A program made the position numbers and the translations under genes. This document shows, in pieces, positions 34,421 to 45,416 of a stretch of 64,000 bases of DNA. Below the pieces are notes generated by a model. That model saw only the letters and a program-made list of their open reading frames with translations, had not been told where the DNA came from and ran no database searches. This DNA comes from Chrysoperla carnea (taxonomy: Eukaryota > Arthropoda > Insecta > Neuroptera > Chrysopidae). The stretch is taken from positions 91,683,435 through 91,747,434 of the forward strand of contig NC_058338.1 in assembly GCF_905475395.1 (NCBI RefSeq), read 5' to 3'. Positions within the stretch are counted from its first letter, which is position 1; each line of letters begins with the position of its first letter.

Positions 34421-37167
34421 TGGTCAAATTTATAACACCCCTTTTTCTGGTTCGGGGGTTAAAAAATGATTATTTTCAAATCATATTAAGTGAAAAATTA
34501 CACTTACGCCATCCGACATCATGAAATGAACTCCCTGATTATCAGTTTGTTCTAAAACTTTGTTCGTAAAATCTGTAATATTATCTGGATCATAAATATT
34601 TCCATCTTGTTTTGGTCCATAAAATGGTTGAAATGTTTCTGGTGATCCAGCGAGAAATTCATTTAATGTAAAATCATTTTCCTCCTTTAAAGTAAATCCA
34701 AAACCTGTAAATAAAAAAGACAAAAAATACAGTTATAATTTCCATTTTGTAACAGGTTAGTTTTTTCTTTATAAGTAAATTGAAAAAAATCCCGTGTTTA
34801 CTTTTTCACAAGTAAATAAACTTTTATTCTAAATTCTAGAAAATATTTTAGAAATTTAAGTAATACCTTTATATAACCATTTTTTTCTCCACAAAATATA
34901 TTCGGAGAAACCTCCTGGTCCAGCACAAACGTCAGCAAAATAATACGGTTTGTTTGTGGTGAAATGATCAGGCTGAAAAATAAAATTGAATCAAAACAAG
35001 AACTTGTTAAATATTCGAAGTAAGTTTTTACTTACATCACGTTCAAGATTGGTAAACATAAAATTACATGCCGCATCAATATTTGCCATTTTTAATGCCG
35101 CCCGATTTATAAAAAACACATTACGAATTCGTTCAAATGGATTGGCACGACCACGGACTTTTCGTAGTTCAGCAGGTTCAAATAAATCTAGTTCACATTT
35201 CGCTTGAAATAATTCTTTTTGTAATTCACCATCGCAAAATGTTGTTTCAAAAGGACTTTCTAATTTACGTTCACAAAATATTTGTCCTAAACTCAACTGA
35301 TCCACGGTTAAATCCAACATGCCAGAGTCCGATGAAATCCATTTTAATTCTTCTTTAACTTTTATATTCTGAAAGATTTCATGTTGTATTCACGGCCGTA
35401 TTTTAAGCCTAAAGAATAGGCTTCCGTAGGTTTAGAAAAACCGAACATAAGCTCTGCCACGGATCCGAATTTTGTTAACAATTCCTCTAGTCATTTTGCG
35501 GGAAGAGGGGTTTCGTGGGAAGTAAAACCGGAATGAGTAGACGCAGCGTTTTCTAAAAGTTTTTAGGTTGTTGGTTACGAATATGTGCATCGATTTTACG
35601 TAAAGTGCTACAAACAAAAGTTATTAACAAATTAATTATTTAAATCGCTGTAACTCGAAAATTATCAATTTTAGCGAGGCCATACTTCAGCTCCTGAGGA
35701 GCACCCCGCGGCAAATTGAAGTGCTCTGTCACTAGTTTTGTCGCTACTTTCTATAGTTTCCGAGTTTCAACAATTTACCAGTTTAATTGTTAATAACTTT
35801 TATTTGCACCACTTTAGGTAAAATCGACGCATATATTCGTAATCAGCGATCTACAAACCTTCAGGAAGTACTTCAACTTATCGAGCGACGTTCCTCATGA
35901 GCTCAAGTATGATCTCGCGCTAATTGCAGGAAATTATGTCTATAATTATCAGAAATAGAGCAAAATTTCTTGAGACATTTTTTAAGGAAATTGGAATTAA
36001 ATTGTTAGTAACTTTTGTTTGAAATTACACCATTTTACGTAAAATCGACGCACATATTCGTAATCAGCAACGTAAAAACCTTCAGAAAACACTTCGTCTA
36101 CTCATTCTGGTTTTACTCCCTACGAAACCCCACATCCCGCGTATGATAAAATTCCTAGATTTTATTAGATACAAGTAAAATTTACAAAATTAAAAAAAAA
36201 AACCCAGACAAATTTTTCGGGAACGGCGCCCTAAACTCGCACTTGAAACATATCTATGAACACTCTCCCTTAACTTACCTTTTTCCTTAGAGCATTCTCC
36301 AAACTGAACCGATTTTGAGGATCACGGTCTATTTTTTAGTTGTTCCGGGTACGGAAACCTAAACTCGCACATAGCTAAGAACACTCTACTAAATTACCTT
36401 TCAAACGAAACAAGAAAAATCTAAATCGGCTCATCCACTTGGGCGCTACGATGCCACAGAAAGGTAGACAGGCAGACACACATAGCGCCGATAGCGGTCA
36501 AACTTAGAACACCCCTTTTTTGGCTTTTTGGTTCGGGAGTTTAAAATATGTATTTTTAAGCAGTGAAAAATTTTCTTGCTAATTTATTATAAAAGCTTCG
36601 AGGATAATATTTATATCATAAATCATACATAATTTTTTTCCGAAAACTTATATCGGTAAACTTTTCTAAAGGGGGGGGGGGGGAGGCGGTAGGACAGTTT
36701 AAACATACTTCTGCTGAACTGAACCTAATTATCTGTAAATTTTTAATATCAAGTACGGTTAAAAAGCAATATTAGCGACAAACTGTAAATCATCATCAAG
36801 GATATATAAAATTAAAAAAAGAAATTACTTCAATTGAAATATCCCAATTTTCATTGATAATCGCTGAATGGGACGTTAAATTAAATCCAAGACCACAACG
36901 ATCCATTTTATTGGATACTTTAACAGGATTTACAATTCCTTGATTTGCTTTACCTAAACCCATTCCTTGTACGTACCCCATTTTCGCCTATAAACAAATA
37001 TGTTTTGCTCATTAAAATAATCCAAACTTAATAATATTAATTAAACTGTTTACCATCATTTTCATGGCTTTATCATCCATGAAATTTTCTTGAGATGGCT
37101 TCATTAGAAAACTCATCGTATCAACGAGATTTTCCGTAATGTAACTACTACACTGTGGTGAATCCAT
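28064..37167 (-). CDS. CMTR1: Cap-specific mRNA (nucleoside-2'-O-)-methyltransferase 1
   Basis: Eleven exons from 5': 37167-37054, 36987-36829, 35368-35036, 34972-34867, 34704-34508, 34031-33848, 33189-32970, 32006-31690, 30178-29962, 28828-28593, 28197-28064. All introns are GT-AG; the protein has 738 residues. The enzyme uses S-adenosylmethionine to methylate the first transcribed nucleotide (cap 1) in the nucleus. A G-patch ([16 protein letters not shown]) spans about residues 38-80. The RrmJ-type fold follows: RAALKMAN (K184), the SAM loop [12 protein letters not shown] (215-226), D302 in MSDG, K342 in FVTKFFD and E379 in RPANSEKY, giving the complete K-D-K-E set with the 40-residue D-to-K spacing of the human enzyme. 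A guanylyltransferase-like region (about 440-690) follows. The protein ends without a recognisable WW domain, and only 38 residues precede the G-patch exon, so it is shorter than the 835-residue human enzyme. An in-frame stop lies upstream of the ATG. Confidence 0.95.
28868..29072. repeat. Fold-back repeat in CMTR1 intron 9
   Basis: The arms, about 28868-28922 and 29012-29072, are inverted copies: AATGCGACTAAAAATATATC with TTGCATTTAATCGAAAGAAA on the left, complemented on the right with a few mismatches. The spacer is about 90 bp. It begins about 40 bp upstream (on the minus strand) of the exon 10 acceptor. Confidence 0.8.
29686..29945 (+). repeat. Diverged copy of the 3' flank at 66-290
   Basis: AGAGTATTAGGAGAGCATCT, ACTAACATGTTTGCCT, CGGTACATTTTTAGACCGT, GACATAATAAGCTTGAAAAT and AACTTGCTAGAGTA occur here in the same order as at 66-290, with substitutions and an extra ~35 bp near 29760. 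The copy includes the last codons, the stop and the AATAAA of the leftmost gene. It ends within about 20 bp of the CMTR1 exon 9 donor (antisense to CMTR1). Confidence 0.8.
30350..30830. repeat. GAATCGATATGAATTTTT family copy in CMTR1 intron 8
   Basis: It shares AACCGTACAGAGAATCGATA and TTTTCACAAAAGACGTATAA with copies in PPP4R4 intron 9 and the DUOXA region; the neighbouring 31395-31600 stretch carries a further copy, partly inverted. Confidence 0.6.
30852..31390. mobile_element. Inverted-repeat element family D, copy 1
   Basis: A 539-bp unit with ends ATAGGGAATATTCATG and CATGAATATTCCCTAT, exact 16-bp terminal inverted repeats. The interior includes GGCGCTCTCTGTTGATGACTT and GATCTGTCAATTGGTGACAG. 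A 560-bp copy lies at 48019-48578. No transposase is encoded; it looks like a MITE. It sits inside another repeat in CMTR1 intron 8. Confidence 0.85.
32463..32958 (+). repeat. Repeat family K, copy 1 (fold-back half)
   Basis: It begins AAAAGCTTTTATTTAACTTG and contains TTACGGTGGATTCTTTGAAC and TCTTCAACCGATTGAGCTGA. From about 32690 it folds back: AAAAAGTAGAAAATAATTTT on the left pairs with AAAATTATTTTCTACTTTTT on the right. An inverted copy of the whole unit is at 62718-63227. It lies in CMTR1 intron 7, with its right end about 12 bp from the exon 7 donor. Confidence 0.8.
34130..34465 (+). repeat. Dispersed repeat family B, copy 3
   Basis: CGCAGTTGAAACATATCTAA, then CGCACTTGAAACATAGCTAA, an expanded (CA)n and the CACCCCTTTTTCTGGTTCGG end. 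It is in CMTR1 intron 5. Confidence 0.7.
34385..34418 (+). repeat. (CA)n microsatellite
   Basis: About 17 CA units expanded from the ACAGACAGACAAACACAC tract inside the family B repeat. Confidence 0.95.
35500..36137. repeat. Inverted-repeat element in CMTR1 intron 2
   Basis: The left end (GTTTCGTGGGAAGTAAAACC, GAATGAGTAGACGCAG, ACGAATATGTGCATCGATTT) is complemented at the right end (ATTCGTAATCAGCAACGTAA, CTTCGTCTACTCATTCTGGT, TTTACTCCCTACGAAACC). The centre, near 35700-35890, holds further partial copies. Confidence 0.75.
36170..36545 (+). repeat. Dispersed repeat family B, copy 4
   Basis: CCTAAACTCGCACTTGAAAC, GAACCGATTTTGAGGATCAC, TTGGGCGCTACGATGCCACA and the CACCCCTTTTTTGGC end, in CMTR1 intron 2, immediately right of the inverted-repeat element. 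Confidence 0.7.
36671..36683 (+). repeat. Run of 13 G
   Basis: A lone 13-G homopolymer in very AT-rich intron DNA (CMTR1 intron 2). Its length is prone to sequencing error. Confidence 0.9.
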
Positions 37168-38447
37168 AATTGGAATCAAAAACTTGAGAGAAAAATGATA
37201 CGAAACACTTATTGGATTTCAATTTATTATAATCGTTTTTCAGTATACATTTTGTTGATGAAGCGACTAAAATCAAAATTATTTTTATAAAAATAATGAA
37301 TGTTTTAAAAATGATTGTAAAAAACTACAAATTACCGATTATTTTTTAGGTTAGAATTTTATTTGTAATCAAAACAAAATACTCAGCTTAATTTGTACTC
37401 GCATGGAAGTACTTTATTAAATTATTTATTTTTTTAGAAACATCGTTGATTATTTTTTTTTTAATTTATACGAAATTTTTAATAATTTTAATATAAAAAT
37501 AACAAAATAAACATGTTTTTAATTTTTATGTTAATTTTGAAAAAAAGAACTGTAATGCGCAATTACAAGTTTTAACTTCACTCGGAGTATTCGGAGAGGA
37601 GTAGGTAATTTAAAATTTATTTTGCTTGTACTAAATAATTCATTATCAATTTATCTCGATTGATAAAAAACTTTTATGTTTTCGTAATAAAATCGTAGAA
37701 CAATAATCATTTATTTTTCTATTTGTATAATGATTAAAACAGCAGAGAGGGATTCAATTTTTCATAGTTTTAATATGCAGTAAGGCAAAAAATAATTTTC
37801 ATGTTAATATAAATTCCGATTTACTTAAATAGTTGAGTACATTGAAATGTTGAGTACATTGAATAGTTGAGTACACAAACTCACTTAGCTTTTGAGTCAG
37901 AACCAAAGTTATTAATTTTTTGTATACAACTAGTCATAAATTAAGTAATCAGCTGATTACTAAGTTCGTAGCATTTTTATTTGCGTGCTTTATGAAAAAA
38001 ATTAATGAATTTACTTAAAAAAAATCGAATTTGACAAAGATCATTATTAAAGGGCCTTATTTCAATCACTAACAATATTTCAATTTCCGAATTCGAATGT
38101 TATATTGTTTCGAACTCTTTCTTAACTTAATCTAGCAGTCATTAGAAATTATTATAATATGCGTATTAATAACGGAATGAATTCTGTTTATGATTAGAAT
38201 AAATATTATCATAATAAAAATTGTTGTCATAATACAAATTTATGTTAATTAATTTCAATAATTTCTATTGCGTAAAAAAAATAAATCAAATAGAAAAGGT
38301 AGTGAAATATCATTGTTGATATTTATAATATTATTGAAAAATAAAAAATCTTGTATTGGACTTAATTTCTTAACCAGTTTATGCAATACATTTTACATAA
38401 ATGTATAGCTATTTGCAAAAGAAACACTTCAATTGTTAAATAGTTTT

Positions 38448-39004
38448 TATACCATTGAAATATCCATAGTATATTAAGTTTCGTCCCAAGTTTGTAACGC
38501 TTAAAAATATTGATGCTACGAAAAAAATTTTGGTATAGATGTTCATAGAATCACCTAATTAATCCATTTCCGGTTGTCCGTCCGTCCGTCCATCTGTGGA
38601 CACGATAACTCAAAAACGAAAAAAGATATCGAGCTGAAATTTTTACAGCGTACTCAGGACGTAAAAAGTGAGGTCAAGTTCGTAAATGAGCATCATAGGT
38701 CAATTGGGTCTTGTAAACCGTTAGAGATAGAACAAAAGTTTAAATGTAAAAAATGTTCCTTATAAAAAACTAAAAAACTTTTGTTTGAAACATTTTTTTG
38801 TAAACATCACTGTTTACTCACGAGGGCGTTAATTAGGTGCAAATTTTATAGTATGTATTAATAAAGGAATATCAGTTGTGTGTGTGTCTATTTAAAAGTG
38901 AATATCTTTTGTTATTTACGTGACGTCAAAAAAACAAACGATTGCGCATCAACACTGTCTATACATGGTATTTCAATAATTAACTCAGTCAATTGTTTGT
39001 TTTG
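38448..39004 (-). repeat. Dispersed repeat family A, inverted copy
   Basis: The reverse complement matches copies at 52074-52660 and 54241-54870: GGACGGACGGACAACCGGAA, TTTACAAGA(TGGGT)CC and ACAAACAATTGACTGAGTT. The ends carry ATACCAT..(left) and ATACATGGTATTTCAA (right), i.e. inverted ATACCATGTATA words. Confidence 0.75.
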
Positions 39005-39050
39005 AATTTTTTTTTTTTTTTTTTTTTTTAAATGAACGATAGGAAAGGGT

Positions 39051-40006
39051 TATATTGGGCCGTTCAAAGTAACTGAAAATAAGCGATTTTATGTATTTAT
39101 TTAAAGGCAAAAAAAAACTAAAAAAAAGGAAGTTTTGGACCCTTCTAACGCGCAATCTCAGAAGTGCTAGGGTTGCGTTTATTAACGCTTTGTATACATA
39201 AAAAAAAGATTTTTGGATTTTGGGATTATCTCGAAAACCATCAACTTTATGAAAAATAGTTTCAAACAAAAATTGTCGGAAATTTTTTCCCTTAAAAAAA
39301 ATGTAGAATCAAAAATTTTGATATCTTCAGCCACTTTTCCAAAAATTGGGAAAAACGGCCAAATATATATATTTATATGCTAATTAACAATATCCTGAAA
39401 CTAATTGATTTTATAAAAAAAAAAATTTCAAACGAAAGTTTTTGGAAAATTGTTTTCCTAAAATAAAGTAGAGTGGACAATTTCGATATTTTTAGCCGTT
39501 TTCAAAACGATCAATTTTATATACATTTCTCAATGATTGAATAATTAACGAAAAATATATATGAAATTGATCGTTTTGAAAACGGCTAAAGATATCGAAA
39601 TTGTTCACTCCTACGGAAAAACTTTTGTTTGAAAATTTTTTTTATAAAATTCATTAGTTTCAAGATATTGTTAATAAGCATATAATTATATATTTGACCG
39701 TTTTTCCCGAATTTAGGAAAAGGCTAAAGATTCAAAATTTTTGATTCTAAATTTTTTTACGGACAAAAATTTCCGACGATTTTTGTTTGAATTTTTTATA
39801 AAGTTGGTGGTCTTCAAGATATTGGCTAAAAATCGTTTTTTATGTATATATAGCGTTAATTAACGCTAGCTTATCACTTTTGAGTCCTAGACTGCGCGTT
39901 AGTAGGGTTTTAAATTAGATGTCGGAACCTTCCTATTTTTTTAGTTTTTTTTTTTTGCCTTTGTATAAATTCACGTAAAAACATTACTTTGAGCGGACCA
40001 TATATA
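39051..40006. repeat. Long inverted repeat, about 480-bp arms
   Basis: The two halves are reverse complements around an axis near 39530, with perhaps 15-20% divergence and small indels. Pairs include TTTCGATATTTTTAGCCGTT/AACGGCTAAAGATATCGAAA, AACGATCAATTTTATATA/TATATGAAATTGATCGTT and CTAACGCGCAATCTC/GACTGCGCGTTAG. Much of it could fold as one hairpin. No ORF. Confidence 0.9.
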
Positions 40007-40063
40007 CAAGTTCTATATACATTTAGCTCTCTCCAAACTGAACCGGTTTTCTTGAAACGTAGC

Positions 40064-40135
40064 TAAGAAGTCGGGATTCGAACCCGGATCATCTAGATAT
40101 CAGGTCTAGGACGTAACCAACTCCGTCACACCTGC
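40064..40135 (-). tRNA. tRNA-like sequence (degenerate tRNA or SINE head)
   Basis: On the minus strand the 72-nt stretch has a perfect B-box core (GGTTCGAATCC), a 5-bp anticodon stem (CTAGA/TCTAG) with a 7-nt loop, and a short D stem around GAGTTGGTTA. The acceptor arms (GCAGGTG and CTTCTTA) do not pair, base 33 is C rather than T, and the T stem has one mismatch. Reading the loop literally gives anticodon TGA, but I do not believe it is a functional tRNA. A tRNA-derived SINE head or pseudo-tRNA fits better. Confidence 0.45.
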
Positions 40136-42044
40136 TTTATATAAGGGATATAAAGGGTAATTTTGCCTTAAAACTTCAAAAATCATGTTCATTACGATCA
40201 GCTATTTCAAGCGATATCTCTAAAACTATTCACCCAAATTTAAAATGAATTACCTATTTTTTGGTAAAAATTACCTTGAAAACCGAATTTCATAAAATTT
40301 AAAAACATTTTTCATGTTTTTTTTACTCCTTAAGTAAATACCTGTTTTCAACAAAATTGGTTAATTTTGATTCTAAAACCACAAAAATTGAGTTCATTTA
40401 ACGATTGAGTTTAATGTTTTGAAAACTTCAAAAAGATCATTTTCAACGCTGAAAAACAATGCTAAAAAATTAAATATTTGAGCTTATGAAAATCCTAAAA
40501 TAGTCTTTGAACATATTTTATAAAGTTCTGAAGTGTAATTACAGATTTTTTGGGCTAGACAAATCACATGGGCTAGAGTAGCTTTTACTTAGTTCAAAAA
40601 AATGACATTTAAGTGTTTCTGTGGAAGGGCGGATATACAAAATTTGAACCAATAGGCTTTCTGGAAACTTCCGCAATATTAATCTTAAGCTTTTCTGAAC
40701 AAGAATCAATTGACAAAATGCAATCGTCATATATTTTGCATAGTCAACTCCATCCAGAGCCCGCTCTATACACATTTTTATTTTTGAGGAATGAGGGTAG
40801 ACTAAAAAAGTTTGAAATTTAGGACATTGTTTTAAGGACATTGTAAAAATAATTTCTTAAATTAAATAATGAAACATTTTGATTTTATTCAATGAATAGT
40901 AAAAATTACATTACAGGTTCCAAAAAGTATATTTTTAATCTATTTTTTATAATTATTATAATTAAAAATTACTTAGTAACTACATTGCACAGCATTTCAT
41001 GTCAATCTGTTTTACACACAAAAAATTTATTTTTTATTTCATTTACATTTGTCCCGTTTTATTTACAACAATTGATTTTTTTAGTTACATCTTAAATTAT
41101 TTATAATTGATTATTTTGAAATTATTTAAACAATGTGTACTAAACTATAATTATTAAATAAAAATAGTTTTTTAAAGAGCAAAATATACAAAAACGTTTC
41201 ATGATACTCGAAGTGTTTCATTTTATATGCCTACGAATCGTTAATATATTTACTAAGTATTGTTAAGTACGATTTTAAAAATATTCAAAATTGTATGCTA
41301 AACAAAATTAGAATTCAATCTGTAGGAATCAAAACTAGTTGTTTTTCTTGAAATAATTGAGGTAGAAACTTTAATATGGTCGTTTTGATCGTTGAACGGT
41401 TGAGTATTTTGTCGTCTTGAATAAAAGAGTCAACATATATGTTTCTGAATACCTAAACCGTAATTGAAAAATGGTAAGTAACCTGCGGAAAAAACGGTCT
41501 ACTTCTTGTTTTAATTAGTACGAATTTTTATCGCCAGTTGGCGGGATTTTTCTGATTTGAATTTGATTATTTTGGTTGGTCTTTAAAAATTATAAGTATT
41601 GCCCGCTGGTAGTCTTAATTGGAACTACTGAGATCGGGCCACTTCTTGTTTTAATTAGTACGAATTATTATCGCCTGTTGGCGAGTTGTATTTCCCAGTA
41701 ATCAATTTTGAGTTAATCTTGTAAGTTTAAAGATGTAACATGATGCAGCTTGATGCATGATGACAAATTAGGATTCCACCTAGCTGAAAAAATAGAGTTA
41801 TGCTCAGTATCCAATTGTAAAAAGGAGCGACAAACGTTCATTAATATCGAAATTCGATATCTTCAAAGCTGTTAAGTTTCTGTTCAAGATGGCAGCACGG
41901 CTTAAACTGATTACGTGACTTAATTTGAGGCTCAAACTCAGCGTCCAGCGTCAGCATTATAATACACCTTACTGAAGTGACCCCGAAATAGAAACGGTAC
42001 CTTTTCTTTATACAAATAATAATTGTACACACGACTGTTGTTTT

Positions 42045-42200
42045 TACCAATATTACGTCACCAAAATGGCTGACAGCGTTTTTGCGAGGATAAAAAGGTT
42101 TAAAATTTAATTTAATTTTATGGCAAGAAAGGATTTTTATTTTGCCGAAATATTTTGTTTGTGGCTTTTTATTAGGAAAATCACCATTTTGAAGTACTTT
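42045..42200 (+). repeat. Fragment of the 27.1-kb repeat
   Basis: It matches 27445-27600 (ATTACGTCA, GGCAAGAAAG, GTGGCTTTTTATTAG, AATCA.CATTTT). Confidence 0.65.
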
Positions 42201-42920
42201 TTCAAACATAGTAAAACTTTATTGTTTTAAAATTATAGCCTGTTGGAATTTTGTAGTTTTGTAGGAATCTGTTTTATGGCGTTATTAAACAAGTGAAATT
42301 ATGGTATTCAGATAAAATATTGATAATATTCCTCTGAAGAAAAAAATTCTACATTCTTAATTTAATTTGGATTAAAAATGGCGTAATTTTACAATTACCA
42401 TTTTAAATTTCAAGATGGAATCTAGTCTACATTGAAAATTTGATTTTTGTTTTTAATCAAACAAGATTGTATCAAAATCGTTTCAATCTCAATTTTTTAC
42501 AAGATAAGAATCCCTATCGACTGAATTATAATTAATAAATTATTTTGTATAATAAATGCGAATAAATATTTATTGTTTTATTTTAATTAAAATTACAATG
42601 TTTTTTTTACTTAAAATATTAAACATAATTATAATTATAGTTCAAATAATAGTTTATATCACAATAAAAAATCACTCTTAAGTTTTAATCATCAATTAAT
42701 TTAATTAAATCAATTAATATTGTTTTTTACCCCCAGGTTCATAATGATTTTTTTTTCTTATTTCATTCAAACTTTTTTTTTAAATAGTATACAAATTGAA
42801 AATAATACGTCAAAATCATAAAATATATGGCATAATAAAGTGCGTTTATTAAATTTTTATTTATTTCGAAATTTGAAAAAAATTCGTAGATTAGGACCCT
42901 TAAATTTTTTTCAAATCTAT

Positions 42921-43731
42921 TAATCCGATCATCTTTGTCAAAAAAAGTGGTCAGCCTCGGAATCTAATGGAATAAACTGAATTTTAGTACAAACCTTTAT
43001 TTTGATAGTACAAATGTTATCTCAAAGGTTACACATGGTCACGTGTGCGTGTCGTTAGATATTCAAGATCAAGTGTCACGAAAATCAGTTTTTTCAGAAT
43101 ATCTCGTTTTCTTTACCTTCAATCGTATTAACATTTATTATAAAAGTTGTAGAGGATAAAATTCTCTACTTTTGTCTGAAATCTTTTTTTATACGTTGGA
43201 ACGTTTTTGAAATAGAGGGCGCAGAAGACGTAGCGCTCAGCTATACGCACCTTAGTGCAGGGTCAATATTTATAAAGTATTAAATAATTATTTAAGTAAT
43301 ATTTAATAAACATTTAAGTAAAAAAACCAAATAATAGACTGGGATTCACGATTGACACTATCAATTATACGGTTTTTTTAATTGATTCTTCATTAAATAC
43401 TACTTAAATAATTATTTAATACCTTATATTTATAAATATTGACCCAGCACTAAATACGTTAAGCTGAGCGCTCCATCTTCTGCACCTTTATTTCAAAAAC
43501 GGTTCAACGTACAAAAAAAAGTTTCAGCCAAAATTTATAAAGAATTTTATCCTCTACAACTTTTATATTAAATGTAAATCCGATTGAAGGCAAAGGAAAC
43601 GAGATATTATAAAAAAAAAACTGATTTTTGAGACCTTTGACCTTGAACATGATTTGTACTATCAAAATAAAGGTTTGTACAAAAATTCAGCTTATTACGT
43701 TAGATTCCGAGGTGAACCCCTAAGATGATTG
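42921..43731. repeat. Long inverted repeat, about 380-bp arms
   Basis: The axis is near 43345. The left arm begins CCGATCATCTTTGTC and contains CCTCGGAATCTAATGG and ACAAACCTTTATTTTGATAG; the right arm holds CTATCAAAATAAAGGTTTGT, CGTTAGATTCCGAGG and AAGATGATTGG. The arms are diverged but collinear. No ORF. Confidence 0.88.
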
Positions 43732-45416
43732 GAGTATATGGCGTTTTTTCAAAGAATCTAAATGATTTAATTAAATTGACCTATTCTTGAAAAATAAGTT
43801 TCTTGAAAGAAGTTGATATTTGAAAATGATTGAATTTATGTGTCTTGTATGTGTGCGGCAGTTTATCACGCAATGAATGATTCATACGTCATCAACTGGC
43901 GCTATTTTTTAATCGTTTGTAGAAATTTATTATTTCTTTAAACAAATTATTTGAAGAAATCTAGTTGATAAGGCTTTCAAAAATAAGAAAATTTATAGAA
44001 AGGTCAAAATTACTGTGAAATATTAAAAAATAAACGCACTTGGACAAAATGTTAAAAAGTTATTTTAAAATATTAAGGCACATTTTTAAATATAAATCAT
44101 GTGATGTGATGTGTTTTGTAATGGCCGTATTCGGCCCTAAGAATTGAAGATAATAAACTATACTAATTTGGCAAGATTCTACCACAATACAGAAAAATCT
44201 TTTTGTTCGTTTGATTTTTATTCAATGTTCATTTTTTTTATTTTGAGTAAATTTAAGTATGGTTTCTCTTCTTAAGTTAACTAAAAATTATTTAATTTAT
44301 AATAAAAAAAATTCACTAGTTGAACTGAAGAAATCAAATAATTTTGTATTATAGTTGCGAAAGTTTTTTGTTTTCCAGTCCAAAATTGTAATGATTCTAA
44401 GGCACTCCATTATGTTTGAATTCTAAAACAGAATAAAACAAAAATTATTATAAAAAGTCTTTTTCCATGCTCGGTTGAATCAGGGACCTTACGTTATCAA
44501 ATTAGCGGGATTACAGAGGCGACATTATTCATGAATATAAAATGGAATTTTTAAAAATTTTTAATTACTTTTTTAACTTTAAGGTATTTCCAGCATGAAA
44601 GTACATGTCGCAGATTTGGCAAATTTATTTGCACAGACTCAGAATAATGTTAGCTGTGAGATATCGAAGTCGCAGAATTTTTGGTTGTTAAGATCGTGAG
44701 ATAATCAGCTGCAAAGTTCGCGATTTCCCCATTCAAAGCATGTACAACTCACTGCCCTCCCACATATGTTTTACGACATTAACAAAAATTATCTCGACAG
44801 AATTGAAACAAAAAGGTAGGAGAGTTGAAGGGGATGTTTTAAGAACAAAAGAATCACTTCGCTTTGTTTTCGAGATACTAATTTTGACGTAAATTGTCAA
44901 AATTGGGATCGTATGCATTAATCATCTCGTGTTTTAAGCGGTTGATTTGCGGAGAGAAACAGGTCAGCCACAAATTAAACTACAGATTCAGAAAAAATTC
45001 AAATTAAACTACAGAAAGGAGGGCCCTAGATTGGAATCGGCAAAGAGTCAGAATAAAAGAGAAACCTTTGTTTCTCTCCCTAGAAACATGGAAGAGGACT
45101 ATTGAGAGAGAACGAAAGCAGTGACTAAACTTGGATCGAGTTGATGGCGCTTGCTAGAGACACGGGCGGGTGTTGAGTTCATCTGAATGCCCTATGCCCA
45201 CACAGGAGATAAAGAAAATAAGTCAAGTCAAGTCAAGTTTCAAGCGGTCTAAATTTCTGAAACTTGGGGATTTAATAGTAAGCCCTATTCTTAATCTGTG
45301 AAAAAATTATGTCGAAAATTACGGTTTTACCGTAGTTTTAGTATAGGAACTGCAAATGCCATGCTGGAAATACCTTAATTAGATTTTGAACGGCGAACGA
45401 AGAAAAGAGTAAGATG

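Larger units (their letters stand above)
37168..45416. other. Gene-free interval between CMTR1 and DUOXA
   Basis: The CMTR1 promoter should lie just above 37167, but I see no clear TATA box or initiator. Bases 37420-38440 are extremely AT-rich with nothing recognisable. Repeats follow at 38448-39004, 39051-40006, 42045-42200 and 42921-43731. Bases 40140-42040 and 43750-45400 show no supported feature. Frames of 100-122 codons here have no recognisable content. Confidence 0.6.

Noticed and set aside
38985-39269. 94-codon minus-strand frame
   Set aside because: It lies wholly inside the long inverted repeat and its flanking poly(T); a by-product of palindromic AT-rich DNA.
40064-40135. Functional tRNA-Ser gene
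   Set aside because: Acceptor arms do not pair and base 33 is not T; listed only as a tRNA-like sequence.
40539-40841. 100-codon minus-strand frame (and a 69-codon plus-strand frame overlapping it)
   Set aside because: No recognisable domain, no splice context, no neighbouring exons; possible chance frame or remnant. Not supported as a gene.
41841-42209. 122-codon minus-strand frame
   Set aside because: It overlaps a dispersed repeat fragment shared with 27.4-27.6 kb and has no family-like content.
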